Shown here piece by piece: positions 16,141-29,673 of a DNA stretch of 64,000 bases. A program made the translations under genes and the position numbers. Every line of letters starts with the position of its first letter. Positions within the stretch are counted from its first letter, which is position 1. The notes under the pieces are model-generated. The model saw only the letters and a program-made list of their open reading frames with translations. It ran no database searches and had not been told where the DNA came from. Source of the DNA: Blastococcus sp. HT6-4 (GTDB taxonomy: Bacteria > Actinomycetota > Actinomycetes > Mycobacteriales > Geodermatophilaceae); assembly GCF_039679125.1 (NCBI RefSeq), contig NZ_CP155551.1, positions 682,001 to 746,000 on the forward strand, written 5' to 3'.

Positions 16141-17397
16141 GTGACGACGCTGGTGCGAGCGCTCCGAGGCCGGGTGGCCGGCGCCGTCGCGGCCCAGGCG
16201 ACCCAGGCCCTGGGCGGCCTGGTGCTGCAGGTGGCGGCCGCCCGGTCTCTCGGCGCCTCGGGGCTCGCCGGATTCGCGCTGGTGTACGGCGCGATCGTCC
16301 TGGTGACGGCGGTGAGCAGCGGGCTGGTCGGGGACTCGCTGACCGTCCTCGACCGTCAGGAGCGCGGGGTCCGTGCCGCGCTGCACGTCTGGGCGGCCGC
16401 TCTCGCCGGGGCGATGGGTCTGGCCGGTGCGGCCGTGTGCGCGCTGTCCGGCCTGACCCGACCGGGCGAAGCGGTGCTGATCGGCCTGGCGGCCGCAGCC
16501 TTCATGGTCGAGGACCTGCTCCGCAGGCTGCTCATGGCCGCCGGGCGGTTCTGGGCCCTCCCGGCGGTCGACCTCGTGGCACTGGCCGGCGCGCTCGCCG
16601 TCCTCGTGCTCGCGGCGACGAGGGGCGGGCTCGTCCTCGGCGACTTCGTCCTGGCCCTGCTCGCCGGGCAGCTGCTCGCTGCCGGGGTCGCCTGGTGGCG
16701 GCTGCCCGCCCTCGAGCGTCCGGCGGGGCCCTGGCGGCGGCCGGCGTTGCGTGCCGTCTGGGCCTTCGGCGTCTACCGCGCCGCCGCGCAGGTGATCCGG
16801 CCGGCGCTGCTGACCCTGCTGCGGCTGCTCGTCATCACGGCTGCGGGGGCCGCCGCCTACGGCCCGATCGAGGCCGCACGGGTGGTCACCGCCCCGACGC
16901 TGCTGGTTGTCGGCGGGCTGGGTTCCTTCCTGCTGCCCTGGTTCGTCGCGGGGCGTGAGAGCCCGGCCGCCGGCCTGCGCAGTGCCGACCGCGCCGCCTC
17001 CGGGTTGGTGATGGTGGTGGCCTTGCTCGGTATCGCCGCGGTCGGGTTCCTGCCCTGGCTCGCGCCGCTGCTCACCGGCGGTACCTTCGCGGTGCCGGCC
17101 ACCGCGGTCGCCGGGTGGTCGCTGTACGCCGTCGCCAGCGCCCTGCTGCTGCCCTATGCGGCGATGGCGGCGGCCCACCACCAGCAGCGGCGCGTCCTGG
17201 CACTGCGGTCGCTGGAGCTCCTGTCGCTGGCGGCGGTCGGGGTGCTGGTGCTCATGGTCCCCGGAGGCGCGGTATGGGCGCCGGCTGCCCTGGCGATCGG
17301 CCCGGTCCTGGCGGCGGCAGCGGTGCGGCGCAGTGTGCTGTGCCCGCTCGTCACCCGGTCGCGGCCCCGTGACCTCGCGCCCGTGCCGTCTGCCTGA
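16141..17397 (+). CDS. Polysaccharide flippase-like membrane protein (Wzx/MOP superfamily)
   Basis: Likely moves the lipid-linked repeat unit across the membrane for polymerisation outside. The protein is 418 aa with about 12 hydrophobic helices and almost no soluble segments. It starts VTTLVRALRGRVAGAVAAQATQ, and the AAARSLGASGLAGFALVYG stretch is typical of oligosaccharide flippases. The start is GTG 16141 behind GGGGAGGA (16126-16133). Its 3' end overlaps the converging glycosyltransferase gene by 47 bp. The family call rests on topology and context, because sequence motifs in Wzx proteins are weak. Confidence 0.8.
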   Translation: MTTLVRALRGRVAGAVAAQATQALGGLVLQVAAARSLGASGLAGFALVYGAIVLVTAVSSGLVGDSLTVLDRQERGVRAALHVWAAALAGAMGLAGAAVCALSGLTRPGEAVLIGLAAAAFMVEDLLRRLLMAAGRFWALPAVDLVALAGALAVLVLAATRGGLVLGDFVLALLAGQLLAAGVAWWRLPALERPAGPWRRPALRAVWAFGVYRAAAQVIRPALLTLLRLLVITAAGAAAYGPIEAARVVTAPTLLVVGGLGSFLLPWFVAGRESPAAGLRSADRAASGLVMVVALLGIAAVGFLPWLAPLLTGGTFAVPATAVAGWSLYAVASALLLPYAAMAAAHHQQRRVLALRSLELLSLAAVGVLVLMVPGGAVWAPAALAIGPVLAAAAVRRSVLCPLVTRSRPRDLAPVPSA

Positions 17398-18505
17398 CCG
17401 CCTCGACGACGGCCGCCCGGTACCGCTCGGGCGTGAAGCGCTCGAGGGCGGAGGCGCGTCCCGCGGCGGCGAGGCGGGCGGCGAAGTCGTCGTCGTCGAG
17501 CAGCCGGCCGACCGCCGTGGCGAGCGCGGCCGGGTCGTCCGCCGGCACGAGCAGACCGGTCACCCCGTCGGTGACGATCTCCCGCAGTCCCTGCACACCG
17601 GAGGCGATCACCGGCCGCCCGGCGAGCTGGGCTTCGACGGCGACGTTGCCGAACGGCTCCGCCCGGGAGGGGACCAGCACGACCTCGGCGCGTGCGAGGG
17701 CCGGCCACGTGGGGGAGACGTAGCCGGAGAAGGTCACCGCGCCGGCCAGGTCGGGGCGGGCGGCCCGCTCGCGCAGCTCCGCCTCGTACCACTCGTAGCC
17801 CGGGAAGACCGTGCCGCACAGCTCCAGCTCGACGGGGCGACCGTCCGCCCGCAGCCGGGCGACGGCCTCGACCGCGACGTCGATGCCCTTGCGCGGCGAG
17901 AGCCGGCCGACCACGACCACCCGCCGTGTTCCGGCGGCGTCCCGGACCGGGGGGGCGGGTTGGGCCGACGGCCCGCTGACGCCGTTGTGCACGACCGTGG
18001 TCCGCCGGGCGATCGCAGGCAGTGCTGCCCGTACGACCTCGGCGGCGGCCCTGCTGTTGACGACGACGGTGCGGGAGGCCAGCAGCGGGGCGTTGAGCCC
18101 GGCGCTCACCAGCCGGCCGCCCTGCTCGGCCTCGTGCACGTGCGCCAGCGCAGGCCTGCGGACCAGCCCCGCCGCCACCAGCCACAGGGGCACGGTCACG
18201 GTGTTGACGTAGACGACCGTGGCGTCGACCCGGCGCAGCCACCGGCACATCCCGGGCAGCGCGCGCAGACTCGCGGCGGCCAGCCGGACCAGGCCGAGGG
18301 GCGTCAGCAGGCTCTTGCGCAGCACCGGCACCGGCCGCAGGTGCACCTCCGCGCCGGCCTCCTCGAGACGGGGGGTCAGGGGGCCGTCGCCGGGCAGCGT
18401 CACCACGACCCGCCAGCCGGCGCCGTGCAACCCACGGATGCTCTCCAGCAGCTGCAGGTCCGAGCCGTAGAGGTCCGCTGACGGATGGGCGACGGCCACC
18501 GTCAT
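17351..18505 (-). CDS. Glycosyltransferase family 4
   Basis: GT-B glycosyltransferase that probably extends the lipid-linked repeat unit. The protein is 384 aa. The N-terminal Rossmann half has VAHPSADLYGSDLQLL and VVTLPGDGPL. The C-terminal half has VVVVGRLSPRKGIDVAVEA, the donor-site SRAEPFGNVAVEAQLAGRPV containing the EX7E-type motif, and GVQGLREIV. The start is ATG 18505 with GAGGAA upstream on the minus strand. The last 47 bp are antisense to the end of the flippase gene, so the two mRNAs overlap at their tails. Confidence 0.9.
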   Translation of the reverse strand: MTVAVAHPSADLYGSDLQLLESIRGLHGAGWRVVVTLPGDGPLTPRLEEAGAEVHLRPVPVLRKSLLTPLGLVRLAAASLRALPGMCRWLRRVDATVVYVNTVTVPLWLVAAGLVRRPALAHVHEAEQGGRLVSAGLNAPLLASRTVVVNSRAAAEVVRAALPAIARRTTVVHNGVSGPSAQPAPPVRDAAGTRRVVVVGRLSPRKGIDVAVEAVARLRADGRPVELELCGTVFPGYEWYEAELRERAARPDLAGAVTFSGYVSPTWPALARAEVVLVPSRAEPFGNVAVEAQLAGRPVIASGVQGLREIVTDGVTGLLVPADDPAALATAVGRLLDDDDFAARLAAAGRASALERFTPERYRAAVVEAVRQTARARGHGAATG

Positions 18506-18589
18506 CCGGGCGGGTTCCTCGGGCACCGAACGTCCCCCTCTCGGGTCACGGCCCCGGCCGGGACCCAGTCCATCGTCGCAGATCAGCCC

Positions 18590-18595
18590 TAGGAT
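18590..18595 (+). promoter_or_regulatory. Possible -10 of the polymerase gene
   Basis: TAGGAT in the 141-nt divergent gap between the GT4 gene and the polymerase gene leaves a leader of about 45 nt that ends in GAGGAG. Confidence 0.35.
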
Positions 18596-18646
18596 TCTGC
18601 GCGGCGCGGTAGGCGTGCCCAGGGCCGCGAGCTGTGAGGAGCCACG

Positions 18647-19864
18647 GTGCACCAGCCCCCCGTGAGGCCACCGGCGCGCGTGTTCGTCGTGTGCCTGCTC
18701 GTGGTGGCCGGCACGGTGGTGTGGCGCCGAGGCACCATCTTCTCCGGCGGGCTGGACGCCGTCGTCGTCGGTAAGGCGGTCGTGAGCGTGATCGCACTGC
18801 TGATCGCTGCCGCAACGGTCCGGTCGGGAGGGCCTCTGCGTCGGCTCGGCACCGGCAGCCTCTGGTTCCTGGTCGCCGTCCTGCTCGCCGGCCTGCTCGG
18901 TGCCCTGGGGCACGGCACCCTGCTCGCAGGCGGGGTCGTCGCCGTCCGCGTCCTGATCCTCGTCGCCACGGTCTTCCTGCTGCTGCGGTCCACGTCCGGG
19001 GCGGACTTCTTCGCCGGCGTGGTGTGGGCCTCCGGTTCGATCGCCGCGCTCGCTGCGGTCACCGGCTTCCCGCACCTGAGCTCCGGTCGGCTCGAGGGCG
19101 GGCTCCCACCGCTGAACCCCAATGAACTCGCGGCGCTGGCCGCGGTGGTCGTGCTGTGGGTGGCCTGGCGCGCCCTGCTCGGTGCGGCCGGGCCGGCTGA
19201 TCTGGTGGTGGCGGTTGCCTTCACCGGGGTCCTGTGGGCCACCGGGTCGCGGACGGCGCTGGTCGTGCTGGTCGTCGCCGTCGTCGTCATGGTGGTGCAG
19301 GTGCGCCGGTTGCCGGTCGGGCTGGTCGTCGGCGGCCTCATCACGGTGGGCCTCGGTGCCCTGGCTGCCGTCTCGACCGGGGCGGTGGGGGAGTTCGCCG
19401 AGCGCGATGGCGCCGGGGCGAGCACCCTGGCGGCCCGGTTCATCGCCTGGCGGGCGTCGCTCACCTGGGCCGAAGGGCCATGGCAGACGGCGTTCGGCGG
19501 CGGGCTGTCGGTGAAGCTCATCCCCGTGGAGGGGCAGCACTGGGACACCCAGCTCCTCGACAGCAGCTGGGTCTCGGCGCTGGTGCAGAGCGGTGTGGTG
19601 GGGCTGGCCGTCGCCTTGGCCTGGGCGCTGTGGACCTGTCGTGGCGTGCTGCACGTGCCGCCGGCGGACCGGCTGCTCCTGACGGGGCTCCTCACGTTCG
19701 TCCTCGGACGCAGCGTCCTCGAGAGCGGGCTGTTCGACGCGACTCCCATGGCGCTGACCTTCGTCGCCGTGGCCCTGCTCGCCGAGAGGGGCAGCCGGGC
19801 ACGACCGGTGGTCGACGACCTGGGCGCGGCCCTGCCCGGCCGCCTACCGAGCGCCGGGCGCTAG
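18647..19864 (+). CDS. O-antigen ligase/Wzy-type polysaccharide polymerase
   Basis: Predicted to join lipid-linked repeat units on the outer face of the membrane. The protein is 405 aa with about ten membrane helices. A large external loop near residues 250-310 contains ARFIAWRASLTWAEGPWQT, FGGGLS and LDSSWVSALVQSGVVG; that arrangement (Arg-rich loop, then a D-[ST]-x-W/G motif) is typical of Wzy/WaaL. The start is GTG 18647 preceded by GAGGAG. The stop TAG shares a CTAG with the stop of the converging Wzz gene. Polymerase rather than ligase is inferred from the Wzx and Wzz neighbours. Confidence 0.82.
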   Translation: MHQPPVRPPARVFVVCLLVVAGTVVWRRGTIFSGGLDAVVVGKAVVSVIALLIAAATVRSGGPLRRLGTGSLWFLVAVLLAGLLGALGHGTLLAGGVVAVRVLILVATVFLLLRSTSGADFFAGVVWASGSIAALAAVTGFPHLSSGRLEGGLPPLNPNELAALAAVVVLWVAWRALLGAAGPADLVVAVAFTGVLWATGSRTALVVLVVAVVVMVVQVRRLPVGLVVGGLITVGLGALAAVSTGAVGEFAERDGAGASTLAARFIAWRASLTWAEGPWQTAFGGGLSVKLIPVEGQHWDTQLLDSSWVSALVQSGVVGLAVALAWALWTCRGVLHVPPADRLLLTGLLTFVLGRSVLESGLFDATPMALTFVAVALLAERGSRARPVVDDLGAALPGRLPSAGR

Positions 19865-21069
19865 GAGGCGGAGCCGGCCGGGGCGCGGTCGGCTCGGCGC
19901 CGTTCCTCGGTGGGCAGTGGGTCCAGAACCGGCGGCGGTACCGCCTCGCCCCGGAGCGTGGCCCGCGTCGCCGGGACCAGGACCAGCGCCAGCGGGCGCA
20001 CCTGGACCACGTCGAGCATGTCCCGCATCTCGCGGAGTTCCGCTGCATCGACCCGCCCGTCCTCCAGGACGAGAACCACGGCGTCGTACTGCCCCGTCAG
20101 CCGCCGGCGGTCGCGCACCGGCAGGAGGGGGTCGCCGACGGCGAGGCGCACCCGGGCACGACGGTCACCACTGCCGACCTGGCCGGCGGCCTCGGTGTCC
20201 TGCTCGGACGTGCCGCTGACCGCCGCGGCCGTGCCGACCTCGCGCAGCTCCCCGGCGACCTCGGTCGCCAGCCGCAGGGGCGCGGTGTTGCCCGGCGCGG
20301 GGGAGATCAGCAGCACCCGGACGGGCCGGTACTCGGCGAGCGCCTCCAGTCGGCGGGCCAGGAGCGCGGCCGGTCGGCCGGTGAGCCGGCTGCGCCGCCC
20401 CCGCCCCTCCGGCGCCGCGAGGAGCGGCGGCATGCGTCCGTCGACGGTGCCCCAGGCGCGGCGGACGTCCTCGGGGGTGTGCAAGGACGTGTCCATCCGG
20501 CTGCGCACGACGGCGAGAGCAGCGCCCAGGAACGCGCCCACGACGAGGCCGAGGGCGAGCAGGAGATCCGACCGCGGCGACTCCGGGGAGGCGGGCGGGC
20601 TGGCCGGACCGGTGACGGTCAGCCGGACCGGGGACGTGCTCCCGGCCGGGGCCTCGAGCTCCTCGACGGCGGTGGTGAACCGCTCGGCGGCCGCGTTCGC
20701 GATCGCGGCGGCCTGAGCGGGGTCGCAGGAGGTGACCGAGATGTCGACGCGGGAGGTGTCAGCGGGATTGCCGGCCGACACGTCGGCCCGCAGCGCCTCC
20801 AGCGACCGGTCCAGCGCCAGCTCGTCGATGACCGGCTCGAGGACCGCTGGGCTGTCGACGACGTCGAGGTAGCTCTTGACCCGCTGGGTGACGAACTGGA
20901 AGCCCGCCGTGCTCTCGGACGTGCTCGCCACGAAGACCTGGGCCGTGGCCACGTAGGTCCGAGGCAGCACGGCGTTCAGGAACAGGGCTGCCAGCAGGCT
21001 CATCACGGTGACGCCGGCCCAGACCCGCCAGTGCCGCCGCAGCGCGGTCAGGTAGTCGTGCAGTTCCAT
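19861..21069 (-). CDS. Wzz-type chain-length protein with degenerate tyrosine-kinase domain
   Basis: Co-polymerase that sets polymer length. The protein is 402 aa. It begins MELHDYLTALRRHWRVWAGV, with the first membrane helix at about 15-35, an external Wzz domain (38-165), and a second helix (about 172-192). The cytosolic part from about 225 keeps the BY-kinase outline (RVLLISPAPG, then QYDAVVLVLEDG), but the Walker A GEGKST is replaced by NTAPLR, the Walker A' aspartates are missing, and no C-terminal Tyr cluster exists. It should not phosphorylate. The final TAG overlaps the polymerase stop within CTAG. A TAGTCT (minus strand, 21162-21157) may be its -10. Confidence 0.87.
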   Translation of the reverse strand: MELHDYLTALRRHWRVWAGVTVMSLLAALFLNAVLPRTYVATAQVFVASTSESTAGFQFVTQRVKSYLDVVDSPAVLEPVIDELALDRSLEALRADVSAGNPADTSRVDISVTSCDPAQAAAIANAAAERFTTAVEELEAPAGSTSPVRLTVTGPASPPASPESPRSDLLLALGLVVGAFLGAALAVVRSRMDTSLHTPEDVRRAWGTVDGRMPPLLAAPEGRGRRSRLTGRPAALLARRLEALAEYRPVRVLLISPAPGNTAPLRLATEVAGELREVGTAAAVSGTSEQDTEAAGQVGSGDRRARVRLAVGDPLLPVRDRRRLTGQYDAVVLVLEDGRVDAAELREMRDMLDVVQVRPLALVLVPATRATLRGEAVPPPVLDPLPTEERRRADRAPAGSAS

Positions 21070-21278
21070 GTCGCCTGCCCATCGGCTCGTCGCTCATCCG
21101 GCCCGGGCGGCCCGAAGGGGTGTCCGTGCTGGCCGGCATCGAGACTCGCCCGGCAGAGACTAGGTCCGGAGAAGGGGCGCCGACGCCGCCTCCTGGGGGC
21201 ACATCACCCCATCGGGGCGTGCCTGTCGGTGGCCAGGTGCCCGTCCGGTCCCCCGCGGCATGCCGCCGCCGCGCGGAC

Positions 21279-21284
21279 TAACCT
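21279..21284 (+). promoter_or_regulatory. Possible -10 of mfd
   Basis: TAACCT in the 285-nt divergent gap between the Wzz gene and mfd leaves a leader of about 60 nt before GTG 21355. The rest of the gap shows no gene; the opposite-strand TAGTCT at 21162-21157 serves the Wzz gene. Confidence 0.4.
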
Positions 21285-21354
21285 GGGCCTCGGCTCCTGC
21301 CGCACCCGGCGGCTCGTCGGGAGGCCGTCCCTGATCCCCGGGAGAAGAAGAAGC

Positions 21355-24900
<3,546 letters not shown>

Positions 24901-25045
24901 CGGCCGCGCCGGGCATCGCGGCGAGCGCCGGCGGGCGAGGAGCGGGCCGCGGCCCGGAGGGCGGCCGTGCCGTCGCCGCCTGAGGACGGCGTCCACCGGG
25001 GCGGCATGCGGCTCAGGTCACACCGGATGTGGGAGTCTCCCGGGC

Positions 25046-26044
25046 GTGCTGATCCACCGCGCTGCCCGGGCGAGCGCCGCCGTCTTCCTGGTCGCCGTCG
25101 CGCTGGCCGGCTGCCGGTCGGCCCCCGACGTCGCCGCCTACGTGGGGCAGGAGCAGATCGCCGTCGGTGAGCTGCGGTCGGCCGTCGACCAGCGGCTGGC
25201 CGACCCGGAGCTCGCCGCCGCCGTGGCCGGCAGCGAGGAGGAGCTCACCCGCCGCGTGCTCGGCCTGCTGATCGAGGGCGAGATCCACGACACCGCGGCT
25301 GCCCGGTACGACGTGCAGGTCACCGAGGGCGAGGTGACCGCCCGGATCCGGGAGCTGCTGGGCGACGACCCCGAGGCGGTGTACGACCGGCTCGCGCAGC
25401 GGGGCGTGGGCCGCGCCGACGTCCGGGAGAGCGTCCGCCAGCAGCTCGTGCGCCTGGAGCTGGCCGACGCGACCGCACGCGACGAGGCCCTCGAGGAGGC
25501 CGCGCTGCGCGAGCGCTACCAGGAGGTGCGCGACCAGCTGGCCGAGGTGGAGTTCGGCTACGTCACGGTCCCGGACCAGGCGACGGCCGATGCGGTCGTC
25601 CGGGAGCTGGCCGCCGACCCGGGGAGCTACCCCGAGGTGGCCGCCCGGTTCCCCGGGCCCTACACGCTCGCCGAGCTCCAGCGGCAGCCGGTCGAGCAGC
25701 TGCCGGCGCCGCTCGCCGAGCAACTCGCTCCCCTGGAACCGGGTGGCGCCTTCTCGATGCCGGTCCCCGAGGCCGGTGGCGTCGTCGTCGGGTTCAAGGC
25801 CGGGGTCGTGTACCCCTCGTTCGAGGAGCTGCGTCCCCGGCTGGAGGCGGCGGCCGCCGATGAGGTGGAGGCCGCCGTCCGGCCGCTCCTGGAGGAGGTG
25901 CGGGCCGACCTCGGGATCACGGTCAACCCGCGGTACGCCGTCTGGGAGGACGGCCGGTTGCTGCCGCCCGGTGACGGCGGTGTCGTGCAGATCCTGGAGG
26001 AGCCGGCCGCCGCGCCGGAGCTCCGCGTCCCTTCGGCAGACTGA
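25046..26044 (+). CDS. SurA-like parvulin peptidyl-prolyl isomerase lipoprotein
   Basis: Exported chaperone/isomerase that likely helps fold secreted proteins. The protein is 332 aa. The signal peptide ends in the lipobox LAGC (Cys about residue 19). A SurA N-terminal helical domain (30-160) has IAVGELRSAVDQRL and LLIEGEIHDTAAARY. A parvulin-type region (170-255) has VEFGYVTV and SYPEVAARF, though the canonical rotamase motifs are weak, so catalytic activity is uncertain. The start is GTG 25046. It lies between mfd and mazG, where mycobacteria carry only mazG then lpqU, and mazG follows after 4 nt. Confidence 0.85.
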   Translation: MLIHRAARASAAVFLVAVALAGCRSAPDVAAYVGQEQIAVGELRSAVDQRLADPELAAAVAGSEEELTRRVLGLLIEGEIHDTAAARYDVQVTEGEVTARIRELLGDDPEAVYDRLAQRGVGRADVRESVRQQLVRLELADATARDEALEEAALRERYQEVRDQLAEVEFGYVTVPDQATADAVVRELAADPGSYPEVAARFPGPYTLAELQRQPVEQLPAPLAEQLAPLEPGGAFSMPVPEAGGVVVGFKAGVVYPSFEELRPRLEAAAADEVEAAVRPLLEEVRADLGITVNPRYAVWEDGRLLPPGDGGVVQILEEPAAAPELRVPSAD

Positions 26045-26048
26045 CCGG

Positions 26049-26966
26049 GTGCCCGTCGCCCTCGCCGTCGCCGTCAGCCCCCGTCTCGCCGGCCTGCTGA
26101 GCCCGGCCGGCTGGCGGGCGGTCTCCTCCGGCCGGCCGCTGGCCGCCCTGCCCGGGGCCGCCGGCACCGCGGAGGCGCTGCGGGCCGAGGGGCTGGCCGT
26201 CGCCGAGGTGCCCGACGTCGCCACCGCCGGTGACCTCGCCGGGGACGTCGTGCTGCTCGTCCCCGCCGGTGAGCCGGTGCCCGGGGCCGAGGTGGTGGCC
26301 GGTGCCCCCGAGCCGCCGGGGGCCCGGCTGCTCGACGTCGTGGCGGTCATGGACCGGCTGCGCTCACCCGGCGGCTGCCCGTGGGACGCCGAGCAGACCC
26401 ATGCGTCGCTGCGCGGCTACCTGCTGGAGGAGGCGCACGAGGCGTACGACGCGATCGTCGACGACGACCCGGTGGGGATGCGCGAGGAGCTGGGCGACGT
26501 CCTGCTGCAGGTGGTCTTCCACGCGCGGGTGGCCGCCGAGGCCGGGGCCGGCCGCCGCTTCGACGTCGACGACGTCGCCGGTGACCTGGTCGACAAGCTG
26601 GTCCGCCGGCACCCGCACGTGTTCGGGAACGCCGGACCTCGGGACGTGGCGCAGGTCGAGGCGGGCTGGGAGGAGATCAAGAAGGCGGAGAAGCAGCGCC
26701 GCTCGCCCACCGAGGGGGTCTCCCGCTCGCAGCCCGCGGCCTCCTGGGGCGCGGCGCTCGTCCGCCGGGCGGGCCGGGTCGGCCTGCCGACGCCCGCGCC
26801 GGCGGAGCTCTCGGCGGCGAGCCCCGAGGAGCTGGGGGAGCGGCTGCTCGCCGTCGTGGCGGCCGCCGAGTCGCGGGGCTGGGACGTCGAGGACGCGCTG
26901 CGCGAGGCCGTGCGCCGCTATGCCGGCGAGCTGGACGCCGAGGCCGCCGACCGCGCCCGGGGCTGA
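26049..26966 (+). CDS. mazG: Nucleoside triphosphate pyrophosphohydrolase MazG
   Basis: Hydrolyses (d)NTPs to monophosphates, cleansing the nucleotide pool of oxidised or aberrant nucleotides and affecting (p)ppGpp signalling. The protein is 305 aa. A divergent N-terminal domain of about 95 residues comes first, as in mycobacterial MazG. The catalytic helix bundle follows: SPGGCPWDAEQTH, then LLEEAHEAYDA and REELGDVLLQ giving the EExxE...ExxD metal site, and KLVRRHPHVFG. GTG 26049 starts 4 nt after the previous stop. A CAGACT at 26037-26042 sits 6 nt upstream, so leaderless initiation is also possible. Confidence 0.95.
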   Translation: MPVALAVAVSPRLAGLLSPAGWRAVSSGRPLAALPGAAGTAEALRAEGLAVAEVPDVATAGDLAGDVVLLVPAGEPVPGAEVVAGAPEPPGARLLDVVAVMDRLRSPGGCPWDAEQTHASLRGYLLEEAHEAYDAIVDDDPVGMREELGDVLLQVVFHARVAAEAGAGRRFDVDDVAGDLVDKLVRRHPHVFGNAGPRDVAQVEAGWEEIKKAEKQRRSPTEGVSRSQPAASWGAALVRRAGRVGLPTPAPAELSAASPEELGERLLAVVAAAESRGWDVEDALREAVRRYAGELDAEAADRARG

Positions 26967-27006
26967 TCCACCCCGGCCGGGGGGTGCCTGGCCGACCGGC
27001 AGGACC

Positions 27007-27012
27007 TAGCGT
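27007..27012 (+). promoter_or_regulatory. Leaderless-type -10 of mscS
   Basis: TAGCGT ends 6 nt before GTG 27019 with no ribosome-binding site, so transcription should start at the start codon. Confidence 0.6.
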
Positions 27013-27018
27013 TGCCCG

Positions 27019-28353
27019 GTGGTGCCGACCGCACCCGTCGCCGCAGGAAGGAGCGCCGCCCTGTCCGCACCCGTCCCCGCGTCCGCCCCGGCCCGCGCCG
27101 CCGTCGAGCAGGTCGAGGGCCTCCTCCCGGAGGAGACCTGGCAGCTCCTCGCCCTGGTGGCCACCGCCGCCCTCGGCGCCTGGCTGGTCGGCGTCCTGAT
27201 CGGTGTCGTGGTGCGCCGGCTGGCCCGCAGCTCCGTGGTCGCCGCCGACCTGTCGCGGCGCGGCCGGACGCCGCTGCGGACGCTGCTGGTGCTCATCGCC
27301 GTCACCGTGGTGCTCGACGCGGCGCCGGAGGTCGGTGAGTGGCGGGACCCGGTGGTACGCGTCCTCGGACTGGTCCTGATCGCGACGGTCGGCTGGTTGC
27401 TGGTGGTCGCGGTGCACGTGGCCGCGGACCTGGCGCTGGCCCGGTACGACGTCGACGTCGTCGACAACCGGCACGCCCGCCGGGTCCGCACGCAGATCTC
27501 GCTGCTGCGCCGGCTGGCGATCGTGCTGGTCGCCGTCCTGACGGCGGCCGCGATGCTCCTGACGTTCCCCACCGCCCGGGCCGCAGGCGCCGGCATCCTG
27601 GCCAGCGCAGGGGTCATCTCGATCGTCGCCGGCCTGGCCGCCCAGACGTCGCTGGCCAACGTCTTCGCCGGGCTGCAGCTGGCCTTCACCGATGCGATCC
27701 GGGTGGACGACGTCGTGGTGGTCGAGGACGCGTGGGGGCGGATCGAGGAGATCACGCTAACCTACGTCGTCGTCCACATCTGGGACGATCGCCGGCTGGT
27801 CCTGCCGTCGACCTACTTCACCACCACGCCGTTCGAGAACTGGACCCGCAAGGAGTCCGCCGTCCTGGGCTCGGTGGAGCTGGACGTCGACTGGACGGTG
27901 CCCTTCGACGAGATGCGCACGGAGCTGCACCGGTTGCTCGAGGACGAGGGGGGCCGGGGGCCGGAGCTCTGGGACGGCCGGGTGGGCGTGCTGCAGGTGA
28001 CCGACGCGGTGGGCTCGGTGGTGCGGGCGAGGGTGCTGGTCAGCGCCCAGGACGCCGGGACGCTGTTCGACCTGCGCTGCCACGTGCGCGAGCAGCTCGT
28101 CGGCTGGCTGCAGCGGGAGCACCCCGCGGGGCTGCCGCGGGTACGCGTCGAAGGGGCCCCCACCGCCCCGTCGGCCGCCCGGGCGGACCGGAGACCGGCC
28201 GCGCCGTCGGTGACGGACAGCTCGTTGTTCACCGGCAGCACCGAGGCGCGGGAGCGGTCGCGGGCGTTCGCCGGGCCCAGCCCCGAGGAGATCGCCGACC
28301 GGGACGCGATGCCCGGGCCCCCGGACGAGCGCCACCCGGCGCGCGGCAGCTGA
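27019..28353 (+). CDS. Small-conductance mechanosensitive channel, MscS family
   Basis: Opens under membrane tension to release solutes during hypo-osmotic shock. The protein is 444 aa. Membrane helices lie near residues 42-65, 92-110, 118-140 and 168-190, followed by the pore-lining glycine/alanine helix GAGILASAGVISIVAGLAAQTSLANVF-type segment and the MscS beta domain (RVDDVVVVEDAWGRIEEI, LVLPSTYFTTTPFENWT). The tail of about 75 residues is Pro/Arg-rich and unlike E. coli MscS. GTG 27019 or GTG 27022 could start it; the -10 spacing favours 27019. Confidence 0.92.
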   Translation: MVPTAPVAAGRSAALSAPVPASAPARAAVEQVEGLLPEETWQLLALVATAALGAWLVGVLIGVVVRRLARSSVVAADLSRRGRTPLRTLLVLIAVTVVLDAAPEVGEWRDPVVRVLGLVLIATVGWLLVVAVHVAADLALARYDVDVVDNRHARRVRTQISLLRRLAIVLVAVLTAAAMLLTFPTARAAGAGILASAGVISIVAGLAAQTSLANVFAGLQLAFTDAIRVDDVVVVEDAWGRIEEITLTYVVVHIWDDRRLVLPSTYFTTTPFENWTRKESAVLGSVELDVDWTVPFDEMRTELHRLLEDEGGRGPELWDGRVGVLQVTDAVGSVVRARVLVSAQDAGTLFDLRCHVREQLVGWLQREHPAGLPRVRVEGAPTAPSAARADRRPAAPSVTDSSLFTGSTEARERSRAFAGPSPEEIADRDAMPGPPDERHPARGS

Positions 28354-28373
28354 GGTCGCCTGGCGCGGCTGGT

Positions 28374-29663
<1,290 letters not shown>

Positions 29664-29673
29664 GCAGCGGCGG

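Noticed and set aside
19234-21354. Upstream extension of mfd by 707 codons
   Set aside because: It lies antisense to the Wzz gene and in an off-frame of the polymerase gene. The conserved Mfd N-terminus begins at 21355 with a Shine-Dalgarno-like stretch.
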